A stretch of 52,394 nucleotides of DNA from positions 1 through 52,394 of IMG/VR virus record IMGVR_UViG_3300037189_013052, one strand, 5' to 3'. The DNA is from a virus. The position numbers and the translations under genes were made by a program. Shown here piece by piece: positions 24,301 to 31,338 of this stretch (position 1 is the stretch's first letter; the number at the start of each line of letters is the position of its first letter). The notes under the pieces were generated by a model. The model was not told where the DNA came from. It did not search any database and saw only the letters and a list, made by a program, of their open reading frames with translations.

Positions 24301-25471
24301 CTGCGTTATAGATGTTGATCCCGAGCGTCTTCATCGAATCGGCCGCCATCTTGGCCTGACCGGTCAGTTTTTGCATTGAGCCGCCCGTCTGCGGTGCGGC
24401 GCTGGCCAGCTTGGATAGGCCATTTCGCAGGGTGACGCCAGCCTCTGAAGCATCGATGCCCGCATTGGTCAGCAGGCCCACGGCAACGCCTAGCTCTTCG
24501 ACTGATACACCCATGATCCTGGCAACAGGCGCCGCATATTTGAATGCCATGCCCATACCTTCCACGCTGGTGGCGCTGGCATTAGCGCCGGTCACCAGGG
24601 CATCAACCACGCGATTGGCATCTTCGGCCTGCAGGCCAAACCCTTTGAGTGAAGATGACACCACCGATCCCATCTGCGCAAAGCCCGTACCGGTCGCCTC
24701 AGCACCGCGGACGATGGCCCCCAGGCTGGCATTCATCTGCTCCACGGTCATGCCACCGCGAATCAGCTCGGTGGCGAGCTTGGCCACCTCCATCTGCGTA
24801 CCGGCTGCCTCGATGCCGACCTGATCAATCGTCCGGGCGATCTTGTCGTAGGCGCCGGCTTCCCCAGATGCAGCAGCTGCCTGGCGGATCTCCGTGTCAA
24901 GCTCGGCAAAGCCGGTGATCAATCCACCGATCGCCCGCAGGGCAGAACCGGCTGCATTGGTGACCGTATTGGTCAGCGAGAATGCCAGGCCCTGGATAGC
25001 ACCATCGATCAGGTTGAACCCATCAGCCGACTGTCCGGCTTTGGCCAGTTCACGCTCAGTGGACTGGATCGCGGTCTGCAGTTCCCTGAACCGCTGCGAG
25101 CCGATCGCTACCCTGCCAAGCTCTGCTTGTAAATCAGTCAGCTTCTGATTCAGTCCGTCAATGCTGCGCGAATCAACCTGCAAGGCAACGCGGGCCGACC
25201 TGAGAGTATCGATCTGCTTCTGAACGGCGGTGATCTGTTGCGTCAGGCCAGCAACCTGGCTGCCGTCAACACTGACCGACGCCTTCTGCGCTTTCAGCCG
25301 GCCCAGGTCCGCCAGCAGGGCGTCAATGCTGCGGTTAACAGCACCTTGGATCCCGCCGCCCAGTGCCTGGCCCGCCGCTTGCCCTGACTGCTGCGCCGTG
25401 CGCTCGACCTGCTTGAACCCACTGAGCAGCTCGGAAAAATCACCGCCAACTGTTACCGAAAAATCGCTCAT
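21302..25471 (-). CDS. tape measure protein
   Basis: A 1389-residue protein, the longest in the window. It begins with coiled coil (to about 180), then a TP901-type PhageMin_Tail domain (about 180-420, e.g. TELIRGGMTVEQMNASLGAI and GVAVGLLTNAGIDASEAGVT). Hydrophobic membrane-like segments follow between about 490 and 670, then long Gln/Ala-rich coiled coils. The length would correspond to a tail of about 200 nm by the usual 0.15 nm per residue rule. It sets tail length and may pass into the cell during injection. Codons around 23.4-23.8 kb are more AT-rich. Confidence 0.9.
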   Translation of the reverse strand: MSDFSVTVGGDFSELLSGFKQVERTAQQSGQAAGQALGGGIQGAVNRSIDALLADLGRLKAQKASVSVDGSQVAGLTQQITAVQKQIDTLRSARVALQVDSRSIDGLNQKLTDLQAELGRVAIGSQRFRELQTAIQSTERELAKAGQSADGFNLIDGAIQGLAFSLTNTVTNAAGSALRAIGGLITGFAELDTEIRQAAAASGEAGAYDKIARTIDQVGIEAAGTQMEVAKLATELIRGGMTVEQMNASLGAIVRGAEATGTGFAQMGSVVSSSLKGFGLQAEDANRVVDALVTGANASATSVEGMGMAFKYAAPVARIMGVSVEELGVAVGLLTNAGIDASEAGVTLRNGLSKLASAAPQTGGSMQKLTGQAKMAADSMKTLGINIYNADGTLQPMGTTLLKLKGAFDQLGPSSKIRLAANLFGGEDDGTKWLALLNQSEEDIKKMTATMANTKGATDTARNAMQGFQMAMNQLGGTLDSLGKTLGGVAAAAFAPLVALANQVVGVIAGLPAPVKTAVAAFILLAGASAAATAAMVIFQRAMQVTVVQTAAAEISSLASTMITTLGGAIKGVAAIIPGLLTQLSLIGSVNAGTAISALATTLKTVLVGGFTAASQAVVAFGTYLTSVQFGSFVAGVQSAIVALAPLVLALAAVTAAVVAWQYVLGGSKEGADSFADAQGVADKAVAKLGEQIEKTGAKAVAGRPFLIGYFQDAREQMAQLAAAKGLTALQDSFTQVQMPALAFLNTLKAGATVTAAQATEALKYVESLKQIASAAQTTAQSLRVKAEAAQRAGDPQLAAQYLQAARTLDSEAAASSGLSAALTVQINRSRETGAATAQQAVLTEEQKKAVQERTKAEDELNKILASAPVRNLEAQLTVGQQLLGLTKAVGDLEQSRFSVAKAGLQFELKALQDRGAGESIIAAKKAEIDQADRAALSARYQALTQQQALEQAMLQLSQEKARIEANLQVLEQKANILKAQADFAKAATDEERAAAQAQINLQNQILGVVEEKAGTLAKTQPLERAIAAATAETARNGLQAQAAAEGYRIAADGSLVRTQGLANSMKNVAVYAGNSATEQERYRRIAEQSGLAIGKAADGSVVLGRTQQEVNKAVTEMNRQLGGTKGGYDNAGKAAGGTKTATQQIEQALKNAGAEAGDLSDGIGDGAKAAGAAKGAADGLGKSLDAGKTPAGAIASAFTSTGKSAPAAAQGARDFAAYLSSAKTFAERIASLNLGDRMASVRDATRDAATQARTFYEWLLKASGLPGSRWSGGPVDAGEAYKVNELGQEALLAGGRLSLIQAPANSIWRAPSSGVVIPAGITARLQDAGALPSPGGIAAVGGNAELAIEIGKLRQEVGELARKQWNISVTQRTGPTGSQVLRTLQQLR

Positions 25472-25896
25472 GCGTTAACCACCGCGCAGGGATTCGTCCA
25501 GGTGATGACCGTCTGCTCAATCACGCCAAGCCCTTCTCCTGGCGGATCAGCCCGTGGCATGCTGCTGGTGGCACCGGGCAGCAGGGCGATCGTCCGCTCT
25601 GTCACCGTCTGCATGGCGCCCAGCTGCCCCCAGGCGAGCAGGTAGATGCGCCAGGTCGGATTGGTCAGCGTCTCATTGCTCAGAAGCAGCTGCGGCGCAT
25701 AGCCGGGCAGTGCCGTGATCGTGATCTCGATGCCATTGGCCACGGTGCCACTCGGCAGGCTGGCGCCCTTGGCCAGCACGCTGATCGCCGGCAGGCTGCT
25801 GCCACCCGCCAGGGTGTAAGTGCCCAGCGCAGCGGCGATCACCTGATCCGCGATCAGCAGGTCATAGATGCCCTGTGCCGTGGTGGGAGTCGCCAT
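25468..25896 (-). CDS. minor tail protein upstream of tape measure
   Basis: A 142-residue protein between the major tail protein and the tape measure. It resembles tail-completion-type proteins in layout: helical start (AQGIYDLLIADQVIAAALG), then strands (NGIEITITALPGY, TWRIYLLAWGQ) and a C-terminal VIEQTVITWTNP. Identity uncertain. Its stop overlaps the start of the tape measure gene. Confidence 0.55.
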   Translation of the reverse strand: MATPTTAQGIYDLLIADQVIAAALGTYTLAGGSSLPAISVLAKGASLPSGTVANGIEITITALPGYAPQLLLSNETLTNPTWRIYLLAWGQLGAMQTVTERTIALLPGATSSMPRADPPGEGLGVIEQTVITWTNPCAVVNA

Positions 25897-25899
25897 GTC

Positions 25900-25911
25900 T
25901 CAGCTTTCCAG
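25900..25911 (-). repeat. start-associated 12-mer (gene at 25896)
   Basis: CTGGAAAGCTGA, 10 of 12 positions, three bases before ATG 25896. Confidence 0.5.
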
Positions 25912-25922
25912 CCCACAGCAAA

Positions 25923-25948
25923 GCCCCAGCATCCGCGGATGCCGGGGC
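25923..25948 (-). terminator. strong hairpin after major tail protein gene
   Basis: Stem GCCCC-A-GCATCC with GGATGC-C-GGGGC, a two-base loop and one mismatch, in the 69-base gap after the major tail protein. On the minus strand it is followed by TTTGCTG, a weak U-run. It probably lowers read-through into the tape measure region, so the abundant tail tube protein is made in excess. Confidence 0.6.
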
Positions 25949-25965
25949 CGCCGTTAGCTCAGGGT

Positions 25966-26826
25966 TCAGGCCAGGTCGAGCTCATAGGGCCCATAAGCCT
26001 TGATGCCGGAACTCCACTTGACGATGCCACCTGCAGGAGGGGTTTCCTCGAAGCCGGTGAAGCGGCCGTAGCCGTAGGTGGCCTCAGCGAAACCGGTCGG
26101 GCCGACGCGGGCGTACTTGATCATCAGCTTCTCACGCACCGACTCCTTCGAGCAGATGCGGAGCAGCTGGTAGGCCGCATCCATGTGATCGGTCACGCCT
26201 TCGAGCGACCAGCTGAAACCCTTTTTGGTTCCGATGCTGATCTCATAGCTCTTGGCCTCATCGTCGTAGGTATCGATGGTTTCATCGCTCTCGGTTTCCG
26301 AGGGCGCTGCATTCATCAGACCCAGCAGGCGGATCGGCTTGGCGGTGCCATCCAGGGCGATGACGCCGGTAGCAGCAGTGCCAGCGGCGACCGTGGCTTC
26401 AGTGATGTTCGCAGCGGTGAGCGCAAAGGTCAGCGTGAACGGCGCCGAGGTGGTGACGCCCGTGATGGTGCGCGTGCCATTGAGAGCAGCGAACGGCGCG
26501 GGCAGATCAGCAACCGAGATCACCGCACCGCTGGTGAAGCCATGGGCAGCGGCAAACGTCAAGGTTGCCACATTGGTGGCGATGGCAGCCTTGGTGATCG
26601 TCTTCGACACCTTGTCAGCGAACAGGCGGAAGGTGCTACCGGTGCCAGCCTTGCTGATCAGGGCATCATTGCTGATCAGGGTGCTGTCATCGATGAACTT
26701 ACCGGCGCCAAGCCCGCCGAGGTTGAGCTGGGTGAGATCAACAGCCGTTGACAGCACCGGCACGAAGTAAAACTTGTAACCGTAGGCGTTGGAGTAGTTC
26801 TGAGCCACAGTAGGGGTGTGGAACAC
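25966..26826 (-). CDS. major tail tube protein
   Basis: A 286-residue protein from GTG 26826. N-terminal part (YGYKFYFVPVLSTAVDLTQL) and C-terminal part (EISIGTKKGFSWSLEGVTDH ... GFAEATYGYGRFTGFEETPP) fit tube proteins. In between, roughly residues 80-165, lies an inserted beta domain (ITKAAIATNVATLTFAAAHG ...) resembling Ig-like or surface-exposed add-on domains of tail tubes. It is followed by a hairpin and then the tape measure block. Confidence 0.75.
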   Translation of the reverse strand: MFHTPTVAQNYSNAYGYKFYFVPVLSTAVDLTQLNLGGLGAGKFIDDSTLISNDALISKAGTGSTFRLFADKVSKTITKAAIATNVATLTFAAAHGFTSGAVISVADLPAPFAALNGTRTITGVTTSAPFTLTFALTAANITEATVAAGTAATGVIALDGTAKPIRLLGLMNAAPSETESDETIDTYDDEAKSYEISIGTKKGFSWSLEGVTDHMDAAYQLLRICSKESVREKLMIKYARVGPTGFAEATYGYGRFTGFEETPPAGGIVKWSSGIKAYGPYELDLA

Positions 26827-26844
26827 GTCTCTAGCAGTGGTCCC

Positions 26845-26878
26845 GATCCCTGCAAGCCGCCGGAACGGCTTAGGGATC
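26845..26878. other. 13-base bulged hairpin upstream of major tail gene
   Basis: Arms GATCCCT-GC-AAGCCG and CGGCTT-AGGGATC around a six-base loop, with a two-base bulge. It lies 19 bases upstream of the major tail start on the minus strand and also 5' of the plus-strand AP2 gene. No U-run; likely an mRNA stability or processing hairpin. Confidence 0.55.
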
Positions 26879-26880
26879 AG

Positions 26881-26892
26881 CTGGAAACCTTG
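26881..26892 (+). repeat. start-associated 12-mer, degenerate (AP2 gene)
   Basis: CTGGAAACCTTG, 9 of 12 positions, 22 bases before GTG 26915. Confidence 0.35.
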
Positions 26893-26914
26893 CAGCAGCC
26901 TGTATCGGTATGCC

Positions 26915-27220
26915 GTGGCCTCCTGTTACCCGAAAGGGGTCTGCTATTGCCCGCACGTCAAGCGGCGCCCCTTTCAAGCTCGGGTGTGGTGGGGCGGTCG
27001 CTACTGGAGTTTGGGCTATTTCGCCAGCATCACGGAAGCGGAGATGGCAGCAGCGAGGATGCGATCAGAGATTCGCGAATGGGCAGACATGCGCCTTCCT
27101 CCGCCCACACTGCAGCCGCTCCTGCAGCAGGCGGCGCGACGGCAAGCGACACCACCGGCTCCGGCTGCTCCGGCCAGCGAAACGCCCGCACCTGATCCGC
27201 TGCTGAATGCTCCGCAATGA
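26915..27220 (+). CDS. AP2 DNA-binding domain protein
   Basis: A 101-residue protein if GTG 26915 is used; an upstream GTG at 26816 would add 33 residues that look non-coding. Residues about 6-50 match the AP2/ERF fold: KGVCYCPHVKRRPF, QARVWWGGRYWSLGYF, then a helix ITEAEMAAARMRSEI. In cyanobacteria and phages AP2 domains usually accompany HNH homing nucleases. Here no nuclease domain remains and the C-terminus is a Pro/Ala tail. The gene lies in opposite sense to the late operon, and its 3' part is antisense to the T frame of the tail chaperone. Confidence 0.65.
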   Translation: MASCYPKGVCYCPHVKRRPFQARVWWGGRYWSLGYFASITEAEMAAARMRSEIREWADMRLPPPTLQPLLQQAARRQATPPAPAAPASETPAPDPLLNAPQ

Positions 27221-28267
27221 GGAAACCGGTCCAGCTGTCGCCCGTGCGCCGCGGTGCCAGCAGGATCGCATCATCGGCCACCAGGGCCAGCGGTGAGGGT
27301 GGCGGCTGCCCCTGCCCGGCTTGCAGCAGGTGCTCATAGAAGGTGAGCGCGAAGCCTGGAAACTGCCGGGCGGCGATCAGCGCGATCATCGCGGCGCCAG
27401 CTTCGGCTGGCGGCTGCTCGCCAGGCTCCCGCTGCCGGAACATGCAGAAGTCCGCCAGCGGCGGGATGGTGGCGGATTTGTCGGCTTTGATCTCCAGGGT
27501 GAGCCGTGCCAGCGCCGCGATCGGCAGCTCTGCCCAGTGCAGGTTCTGATTCAGCCAGCGCTCGCCTTCTTCGATCGCTTGGCAGATGTAGTCGAGGGTG
27601 AGCTCTCCGAAGTTGCTGGGTCCGAACTCAGCAGCATGGGGCCAGAGCTGACGGCATCGCCAGTAGAGGGCTCCCCAGTCGGTGGGCTCGGGGAGGGATC
27701 CGGCCCGAGCTTTCCCAACGTCTCGACCATCTCTTCCACCAGCTCATCAGGACTGCGTTCCGGCTGGCTGCCGGCCTGCTCTTCACCAGCAAAGGCGAAG
27801 ATCGCATCCTGCACCGGGCCAGGCAGGTCGCCGCTATCGCTTTCGGTCCATGCCTCGCAGCCGGGCAGCCGGTAGGCGATCAGTGCGGTGATCGTCCGCA
27901 GGCGCTGCTGATCGAACGCATCCTGCAGGGCGCAGGAGATCTCGGCCACCAGGGGCGCATGGTGCAGCATCGCCCGCTGCTCCGTGGCATCGAGGGCAAC
28001 GGGAATCCCCATCCGGGTGGAGATCACGCGAATCGCCAGCCGTTGCGCTTCGGTCTCTTCGCTGCCGGCTTCGACCAGGGCATCAGCAAACCGGCTGCTC
28101 TCGCGGTAGACGGCCGCCTGATACTCATGTTCCCGAATGGCGATGCGCTCCTTACCTTTGAGCGCCTTGTAGACCGGAAACTCCAGGCTGCATTCCTGAT
28201 CATCAACGGTGGCTGTGATCGTGCGCGTGCGGATCGTCGGCGCAACAACGAACGGAAGCTGTGGCAT
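27030..28267 (-). CDS. tail assembly chaperone GT (-1 frameshift product)
   Basis: The G frame can shift by -1 at GGGAAAG (27710-27716) into a second frame that is open without a stop down to 27030. The fusion would be about 412 residues. After the slip the protein continues ARAGSLPEPTDWGALYWRCR and includes TLEIKADKSATIPPLADF. G and GT chaperones keep the tape measure soluble and load tail tube subunits. The T frame has no good independent start near its beginning, which supports the frameshift model. The site is described separately. Confidence 0.75.
27551..28267 (-). CDS. tail assembly chaperone G
   Basis: A 238-residue protein from ATG 28267; an in-frame extension to 28318 is less likely because the start-associated element and the upstream stop lie there. 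The body is helical (YKALKGKERIAIREHEYQAA, ATEQRAMLHHAPLVAEISCA) and the C-terminus is a Ser/Pro/Lys-rich tail typical of the zero-frame end of G proteins. Encoded just before the major tail and tape measure genes. Confidence 0.7.
   Translation of the reverse strand: MPQLPFVVAPTIRTRTITATVDDQECSLEFPVYKALKGKERIAIREHEYQAAVYRESSRFADALVEAGSEETEAQRLAIRVISTRMGIPVALDATEQRAMLHHAPLVAEISCALQDAFDQQRLRTITALIAYRLPGCEAWTESDSGDLPGPVQDAIFAFAGEEQAGSQPERSPDELVEEMVETLGKLGPDPSPSPPTGEPSTGDAVSSGPMLLSSDPATSESSPSTTSAKRSKKASAG
27710..27716 (-). other. GGGAAAG ribosomal slippery site
   Basis: On the minus strand the heptamer reads G GGA AAG in the G frame, identical to the phage lambda G/GT site. It is followed at once by a seven-base stem GCTCGGG/CCCGAGC with an 11-base loop, and by a competing CTCCCC/GGGGAG pairing. 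Confidence 0.8.
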
Positions 28268-28290
28268 GGCTGCCGATGGGTGGGGGTGGC

Positions 28291-28302
28291 TTAGGTTGCC
28301 TT
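28291..28302 (-). repeat. start-associated 12-mer (tail chaperone)
   Basis: AAGGCAACCTAA, 10 of 12 positions, 23 bases before ATG 28267; its TAA is the stop of the upstream gene. The following GCCACCCCC resembles the sequence after the copies at 31138 and 35942. Confidence 0.55.
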
Positions 28303-28803
28303 GAACTTCGCGATCCACACCTCTCGCAGCCGCTTCTCAAGCGGGAAGGGTTTGATCGCGCTCACCTGCTCCTGTCCCAGCACGGCGCGGGTCCAGGGGC
28401 GGGCGGGAAGGATGACGCGGGCAGCGCTGCGGTTACCCCATGGGTAGATCGCGGCGCCTTCATGCACGGCGGTGGCATAGCTGGCAGACCACTTGTAAGT
28501 GGCCTGATACTTGCCTTTCAGCTGGAAGCTGCCGGTCTGGCGCAGGTTGCCGAAGTCGATCAGGTTGCGAGGGCTGCCGCCCGTGACACCTTGGCCGGCG
28601 CGATAGCTGCGGGCTTTCTCGCCAACGGTGGCGCCGCTGAGCTTCCGGGTCGGCAGGTTGCGGGGCCAGTCCCAAGCGTTGGCCGTGAACGACTGCTGAA
28701 ATGCTGCGTAGAGCTCCCCCATCACGACTTCAATCGCCCGCTCTGCCGCCTGCTCTGCCCGCCGGGCCAGGTCGCCGCTGTCCACCTTGACCTTGATGCT
28801 CAT
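28291..28803 (-). CDS. HK97 gp10-like neck / tail completion protein
   Basis: A 170-residue protein. It shows the HK97 gp10-type features: an N-terminal helix (AEQAAERAIEVVMGELYAAF), a central TGSFQLKGKYQATYKWSASY followed by ATAVHEGA, and a C-terminal ILPARPWTRAVLG. These proteins join head and tail. It is the third of three overlapping connector genes. Confidence 0.65.
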   Translation of the reverse strand: MSIKVKVDSGDLARRAEQAAERAIEVVMGELYAAFQQSFTANAWDWPRNLPTRKLSGATVGEKARSYRAGQGVTGGSPRNLIDFGNLRQTGSFQLKGKYQATYKWSASYATAVHEGAAIYPWGNRSAARVILPARPWTRAVLGQEQVSAIKPFPLEKRLREVWIAKFKAT

Positions 28804-29273
28804 GCCGGCACCTCCAGGCTCAGGCTGATCGCATCACCGAGGGCAGCACGAAGCTCTGCACCGATCCCGCCGACTCCGAACACACCGGCGACGCTGATCA
28901 CTGTCACCTCACCCCGCTGCCCGGCGGTGGTGGCTGGCAGGGCCTCCAGGTAGCCGAGGAACCCACGGGCCTTGGTGCCCGGCAGCAGGCCAGCAGGGGC
29001 CAGGCCGGTGCTATCCCAGCTGAAGGCAGACTGCGCCGCGAGCCAGTCGGTCTGCGCTGGCACCGTGGCGAACGCGGTGATGTAGCCCGACAACACCCGC
29101 GGCGCGGCGCCGATGCTGGGCAGGTCGATCGCGGTGCCGGTCTCACCCTTGACGAACGCCTCGATCACGATCGGATCGCCAGCGGCTGGCACACCAGCGC
29201 GGAAGTTGGCGATGGTGCCCGGCGGTGTCCAGAGGATGCGGACGTTGGCGTAGGGGGCGAAGTCGGTGGCCAT
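28800..29273 (-). CDS. neck/head closure protein
   Basis: A 157-residue beta-rich protein (VRILWTPPGTIANFRAG, VIEAFVKGETG, EVTVISVAGVFGVGG). It overlaps both flanking connector genes by one to four bases. No family recognised; role inferred from being the middle gene of the connector set. Confidence 0.55.
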   Translation of the reverse strand: MATDFAPYANVRILWTPPGTIANFRAGVPAAGDPIVIEAFVKGETGTAIDLPSIGAAPRVLSGYITAFATVPAQTDWLAAQSAFSWDSTGLAPAGLLPGTKARGFLGYLEALPATTAGQRGEVTVISVAGVFGVGGIGAELRAALGDAISLSLEVPA

Positions 29274-29782
29274 CAGGAGCGCAGCAGGGCAGCAGCACCG
29301 CCGCCATCCTCGAAGGGTTTGATGCCGAGGGTCTGGAAGATCCGGCCTTTCAGCTGCTGGATCCTGGCGGCCAGCACTCCGCCAGCGGTGGAGTCAGAGC
29401 GGTTGCCGCTGTCGTACTTCACCTGCAGCAGCGAGGTATCCCACTCCAGAACATCGGCCCGCTTCTTCAGGTCATCCCGGCTGAGCGTGGTGCCTGGCGC
29501 CGGGCCCTGATAGCTGGCGACATTGCCGAGATGGGCGGTGCCATCGGCCACCTGATCGGCCCAGGTCTCTTCGAGGTCTTCGATCGCATCAATCCACGCC
29601 TGCACCTGCGTCACCGTGGCTGCTGAGGTATCCGCCGCCCGGTTGAGCACGCTGGTGAGCTGCGTCAGGTTGTAGGCCGAGACGGGCCAGCCGGCATAGG
29701 AGCGGATCAGCTCGCGATCATCCCGCGTGCTGCTACCCGTCGGCCGCCAGAGGGCATTGAGGGTGGGGATCGGGGCGGGCAT
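29273..29782 (-). CDS. head-tail connector protein
   Basis: A 169-residue helical protein (AYNLTQLTSVLNRAADTSAA, TQVQAWIDAIEDLEETWADQ) with a C-terminal LAARIQQLKGRIFQTLGIKP. Helical architecture and place at the head of the connector group fit an adaptor that docks on the portal ring. Confidence 0.6.
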   Translation of the reverse strand: MPAPIPTLNALWRPTGSSTRDDRELIRSYAGWPVSAYNLTQLTSVLNRAADTSAATVTQVQAWIDAIEDLEETWADQVADGTAHLGNVASYQGPAPGTTLSRDDLKKRADVLEWDTSLLQVKYDSGNRSDSTAGGVLAARIQQLKGRIFQTLGIKPFEDGGGAAALLRS

Positions 29783-29801
29783 GGCGGGCTAGGGAGTTGG
29801 T

Positions 29802-29813
29802 AGAGGTTGCCGG
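29802..29813 (-). repeat. start-associated 12-mer (connector gene)
   Basis: CCGGCAACCTCT, 10 of 12 positions, 19 bases before ATG 29782 and directly after the stop of the basic protein gene. Confidence 0.5.
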
Positions 29814-30635
29814 TTACTTGCTGCGGGATCGGGCAGGCTTAGTGAGAGTGTTATCCCGCATCTTGGCCATGCGCTTGCGCAGTTGCTCTGGATCCCTTGT
29901 TCGAGTCAGTCGCGATTTTGTTTTAACCTTTGGATCAATCTTCCCATTGTAAATATCTTTCGCTCGCTTGGCAACTGAAGCGCTACGACTTGCCTTGCTT
30001 CCGGGCCCATCGCTTTCTTTCTTCATTGCTTCAGTATAGTTGGCGCTCGCTCGCTTCGATCTGTCTATTTCTCTAATCCTCTGCCTTGTTCGAGGTGAGT
30101 CGCTAGGTGCCTTTGGTAACTTCGTTGATCTATTCCTTTCCATGAGCCGAACTTTGGCGGCTGCGCTGTTCGCCTTCCGCTTAACATCTGCATCCGCACC
30201 TCTAAGATCGTCTTTGCCGTATCTCATTGCCTTTGCGTCCTTATATCGCTGCTTTGCCGGATTGACAGGTGCCTTAGATGTCTTTGCTACTGGTGCCGAA
30301 CCTTTGCCCGAGCTCTTGATCCTCCCAGCCGCCGCCAACTTCGCGCCAGCTGTTGGGTTACGGGTCACCCTGCCCTTGATGGTGCCGGCCCGGCTGCCGC
30401 CGATTGCCCTGGCGGTTTGCGTAGCACGCTGCTTGCCGCTTGCGGTCTTGAGGCGACCACCACGGGCAGTGGCGCCATTGCCGCCGACTGACGTGATCTT
30501 GCCAGCGTTATCGCGAGTGAGGCGGTTTGCGCCACGGCTGACGGCCTTAGCCGCGGGACGTTTTCCGCCACCGCCCGATCCGCCACCTCCGCCAGCGAAG
30601 CGACCGTTCGCATCACGTTTGTAGGAGCGGGCCAT
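29814..30635 (-). CDS. highly basic protein with MARSYKRD/GRFAGGGG N-terminus
   Basis: A 273-residue protein, very rich in Lys, Arg, Ala and Ser and predicted to be largely disordered. It starts MARSYKRDANGRFAGGGG, almost the same as the divergent protein at 30722. The rest carries repeated short basic motifs (AKRAKDIYNGKIDPKVKTKS, TRTRDPEQLRKRMAKM). It lies between MuF and the connectors. A virion-internal DNA-binding or ejected protein is plausible. The DNA of the middle part is more AT-rich than its neighbours. Confidence 0.65.
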   Translation of the reverse strand: MARSYKRDANGRFAGGGGGSGGGGKRPAAKAVSRGANRLTRDNAGKITSVGGNGATARGGRLKTASGKQRATQTARAIGGSRAGTIKGRVTRNPTAGAKLAAAGRIKSSGKGSAPVAKTSKAPVNPAKQRYKDAKAMRYGKDDLRGADADVKRKANSAAAKVRLMERNRSTKLPKAPSDSPRTRQRIREIDRSKRASANYTEAMKKESDGPGSKASRSASVAKRAKDIYNGKIDPKVKTKSRLTRTRDPEQLRKRMAKMRDNTLTKPARSRSK

Positions 30636-30655
30636 GTGCTAGGGGCAGCGATGCC

Positions 30656-30667
30656 ACAGGTTTCCGG
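30656..30667 (-). repeat. start-associated 12-mer (basic protein)
   Basis: CCGGAAACCTGT, 11 of 12 positions, 20 bases before ATG 30635. Confidence 0.6.
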
Positions 30668-30689
30668 TATCACCACGGTCCAAGTGATC

Positions 30690-30701
30690 CCGGAACACTG
30701 A
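30690..30701 (+). repeat. start-associated 12-mer (divergent basic protein)
   Basis: CCGGAACACTGA, 10 of 12 positions, 20 bases before ATG 30722, the same spacing as the opposite copy at 30656. Confidence 0.5.
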
Positions 30702-30721
30702 GCCGAACCCAGGTAGCAGTC

Positions 30722-31099
30722 ATGGCCAGGTCGTATAAGCGTGATGGCAGCGGCCGCTTCGCCGGGGGCGGTGGCGGTGGTGGTGGTGGCAAGGGCGGTG
30801 GTGGTGGCAGCAAGGGCAAGGGCAGCGCCAAGCCCAAGGCGGCCGCCAAGCCCGCAGCACCTAAGGCTGCACCAAGGACCAGCTCCACTAAGGGGCAATA
30901 CAAGGCTGCCATGAGCAATGCTCGGAACATGCTGCGGGCGGACGTAAAAACATCTCGCGCCAACATTGAAAAGGGCTCCGCTTCCTACCAGGGGCCTTTG
31001 CGTTCTGCGCTGGCCGCCAACTACAGACAGCGTCGCAGCGTGATCAGAGAGGCAGCCACGGCACTAGGTGTTGCACGCGGCGGCAAGAAGCGGAAGTAA
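30722..31099 (+). CDS. divergent basic protein sharing the MARSYKRD N-terminus
   Basis: A 125-residue basic protein. Residues 1-18 (MARSYKRDGSGRFAGGGG) are nearly identical to those of the minus-strand neighbour, and a long Gly/Lys/Ala linker follows. The C-terminal 60 residues (YKAAMSNARNMLRADVKTSR, YRQRRSVIREAATALGVARG) are helical and unrelated to the neighbour. The shared N-terminus looks like a common tag, perhaps for packaging into the virion. + strand within the late region. Confidence 0.7.
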   Translation: MARSYKRDGSGRFAGGGGGGGGGKGGGGGSKGKGSAKPKAAAKPAAPKAAPRTSSTKGQYKAAMSNARNMLRADVKTSRANIEKGSASYQGPLRSALAANYRQRRSVIREAATALGVARGGKKRK

Positions 31100-31137
31100 G
31101 CCAATCAGGCGATGGCGCGCAGGGGCCGCCGCCGCTG

Positions 31138-31149
31138 ACGGAAACCTAA
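31138..31149 (+). repeat. start-associated 12-mer (gene at 31171)
   Basis: ACGGAAACCTAA, 11 of 12 positions, 21 bases before ATG 31171. The next eight bases (GCCGCCCC) are the same as after the minus-strand copy at 35942. Confidence 0.6.
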
Positions 31150-31170
31150 GCCGCCCCCACCACCAACCCC

Positions 31171-31338
31171 ATGACCAGCCCTGTCACCGCTGTCGGCCGC
31201 CTACTTCAGCCCAAGCATGGTGAGCCACGCATCCTGCATCGGATCGCGATCAGCAAGGATGGCCGAGTGCGCACCATCCAGCGCCGTGAGCTGCCGGCTA
31301 CGCCATCCGCGACAGCCACAGGCGGCCGCCGCCGCTGA
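31171..31338 (+). CDS. 55-residue basic hypothetical protein
   Basis: A short + strand frame (MTSPVTAVGRLLQPKHGEPR, then ILHRIAISKDGRVRTIQRRE) with an Arg-rich end. It is below the usual size cut-off, but the start-associated element in front of it and the beta-rich basic pattern support it. Its 3' end overlaps the convergent gene at 31298. Function unknown. Confidence 0.5.
   Translation: MTSPVTAVGRLLQPKHGEPRILHRIAISKDGRVRTIQRRELPATPSATATGGRRR

Noticed and set aside
27321-27875. 184-residue plus-strand frame over the tail chaperone
   Set aside because: Antisense to the G/GT frames, which carry the frameshift signal and coding logic.
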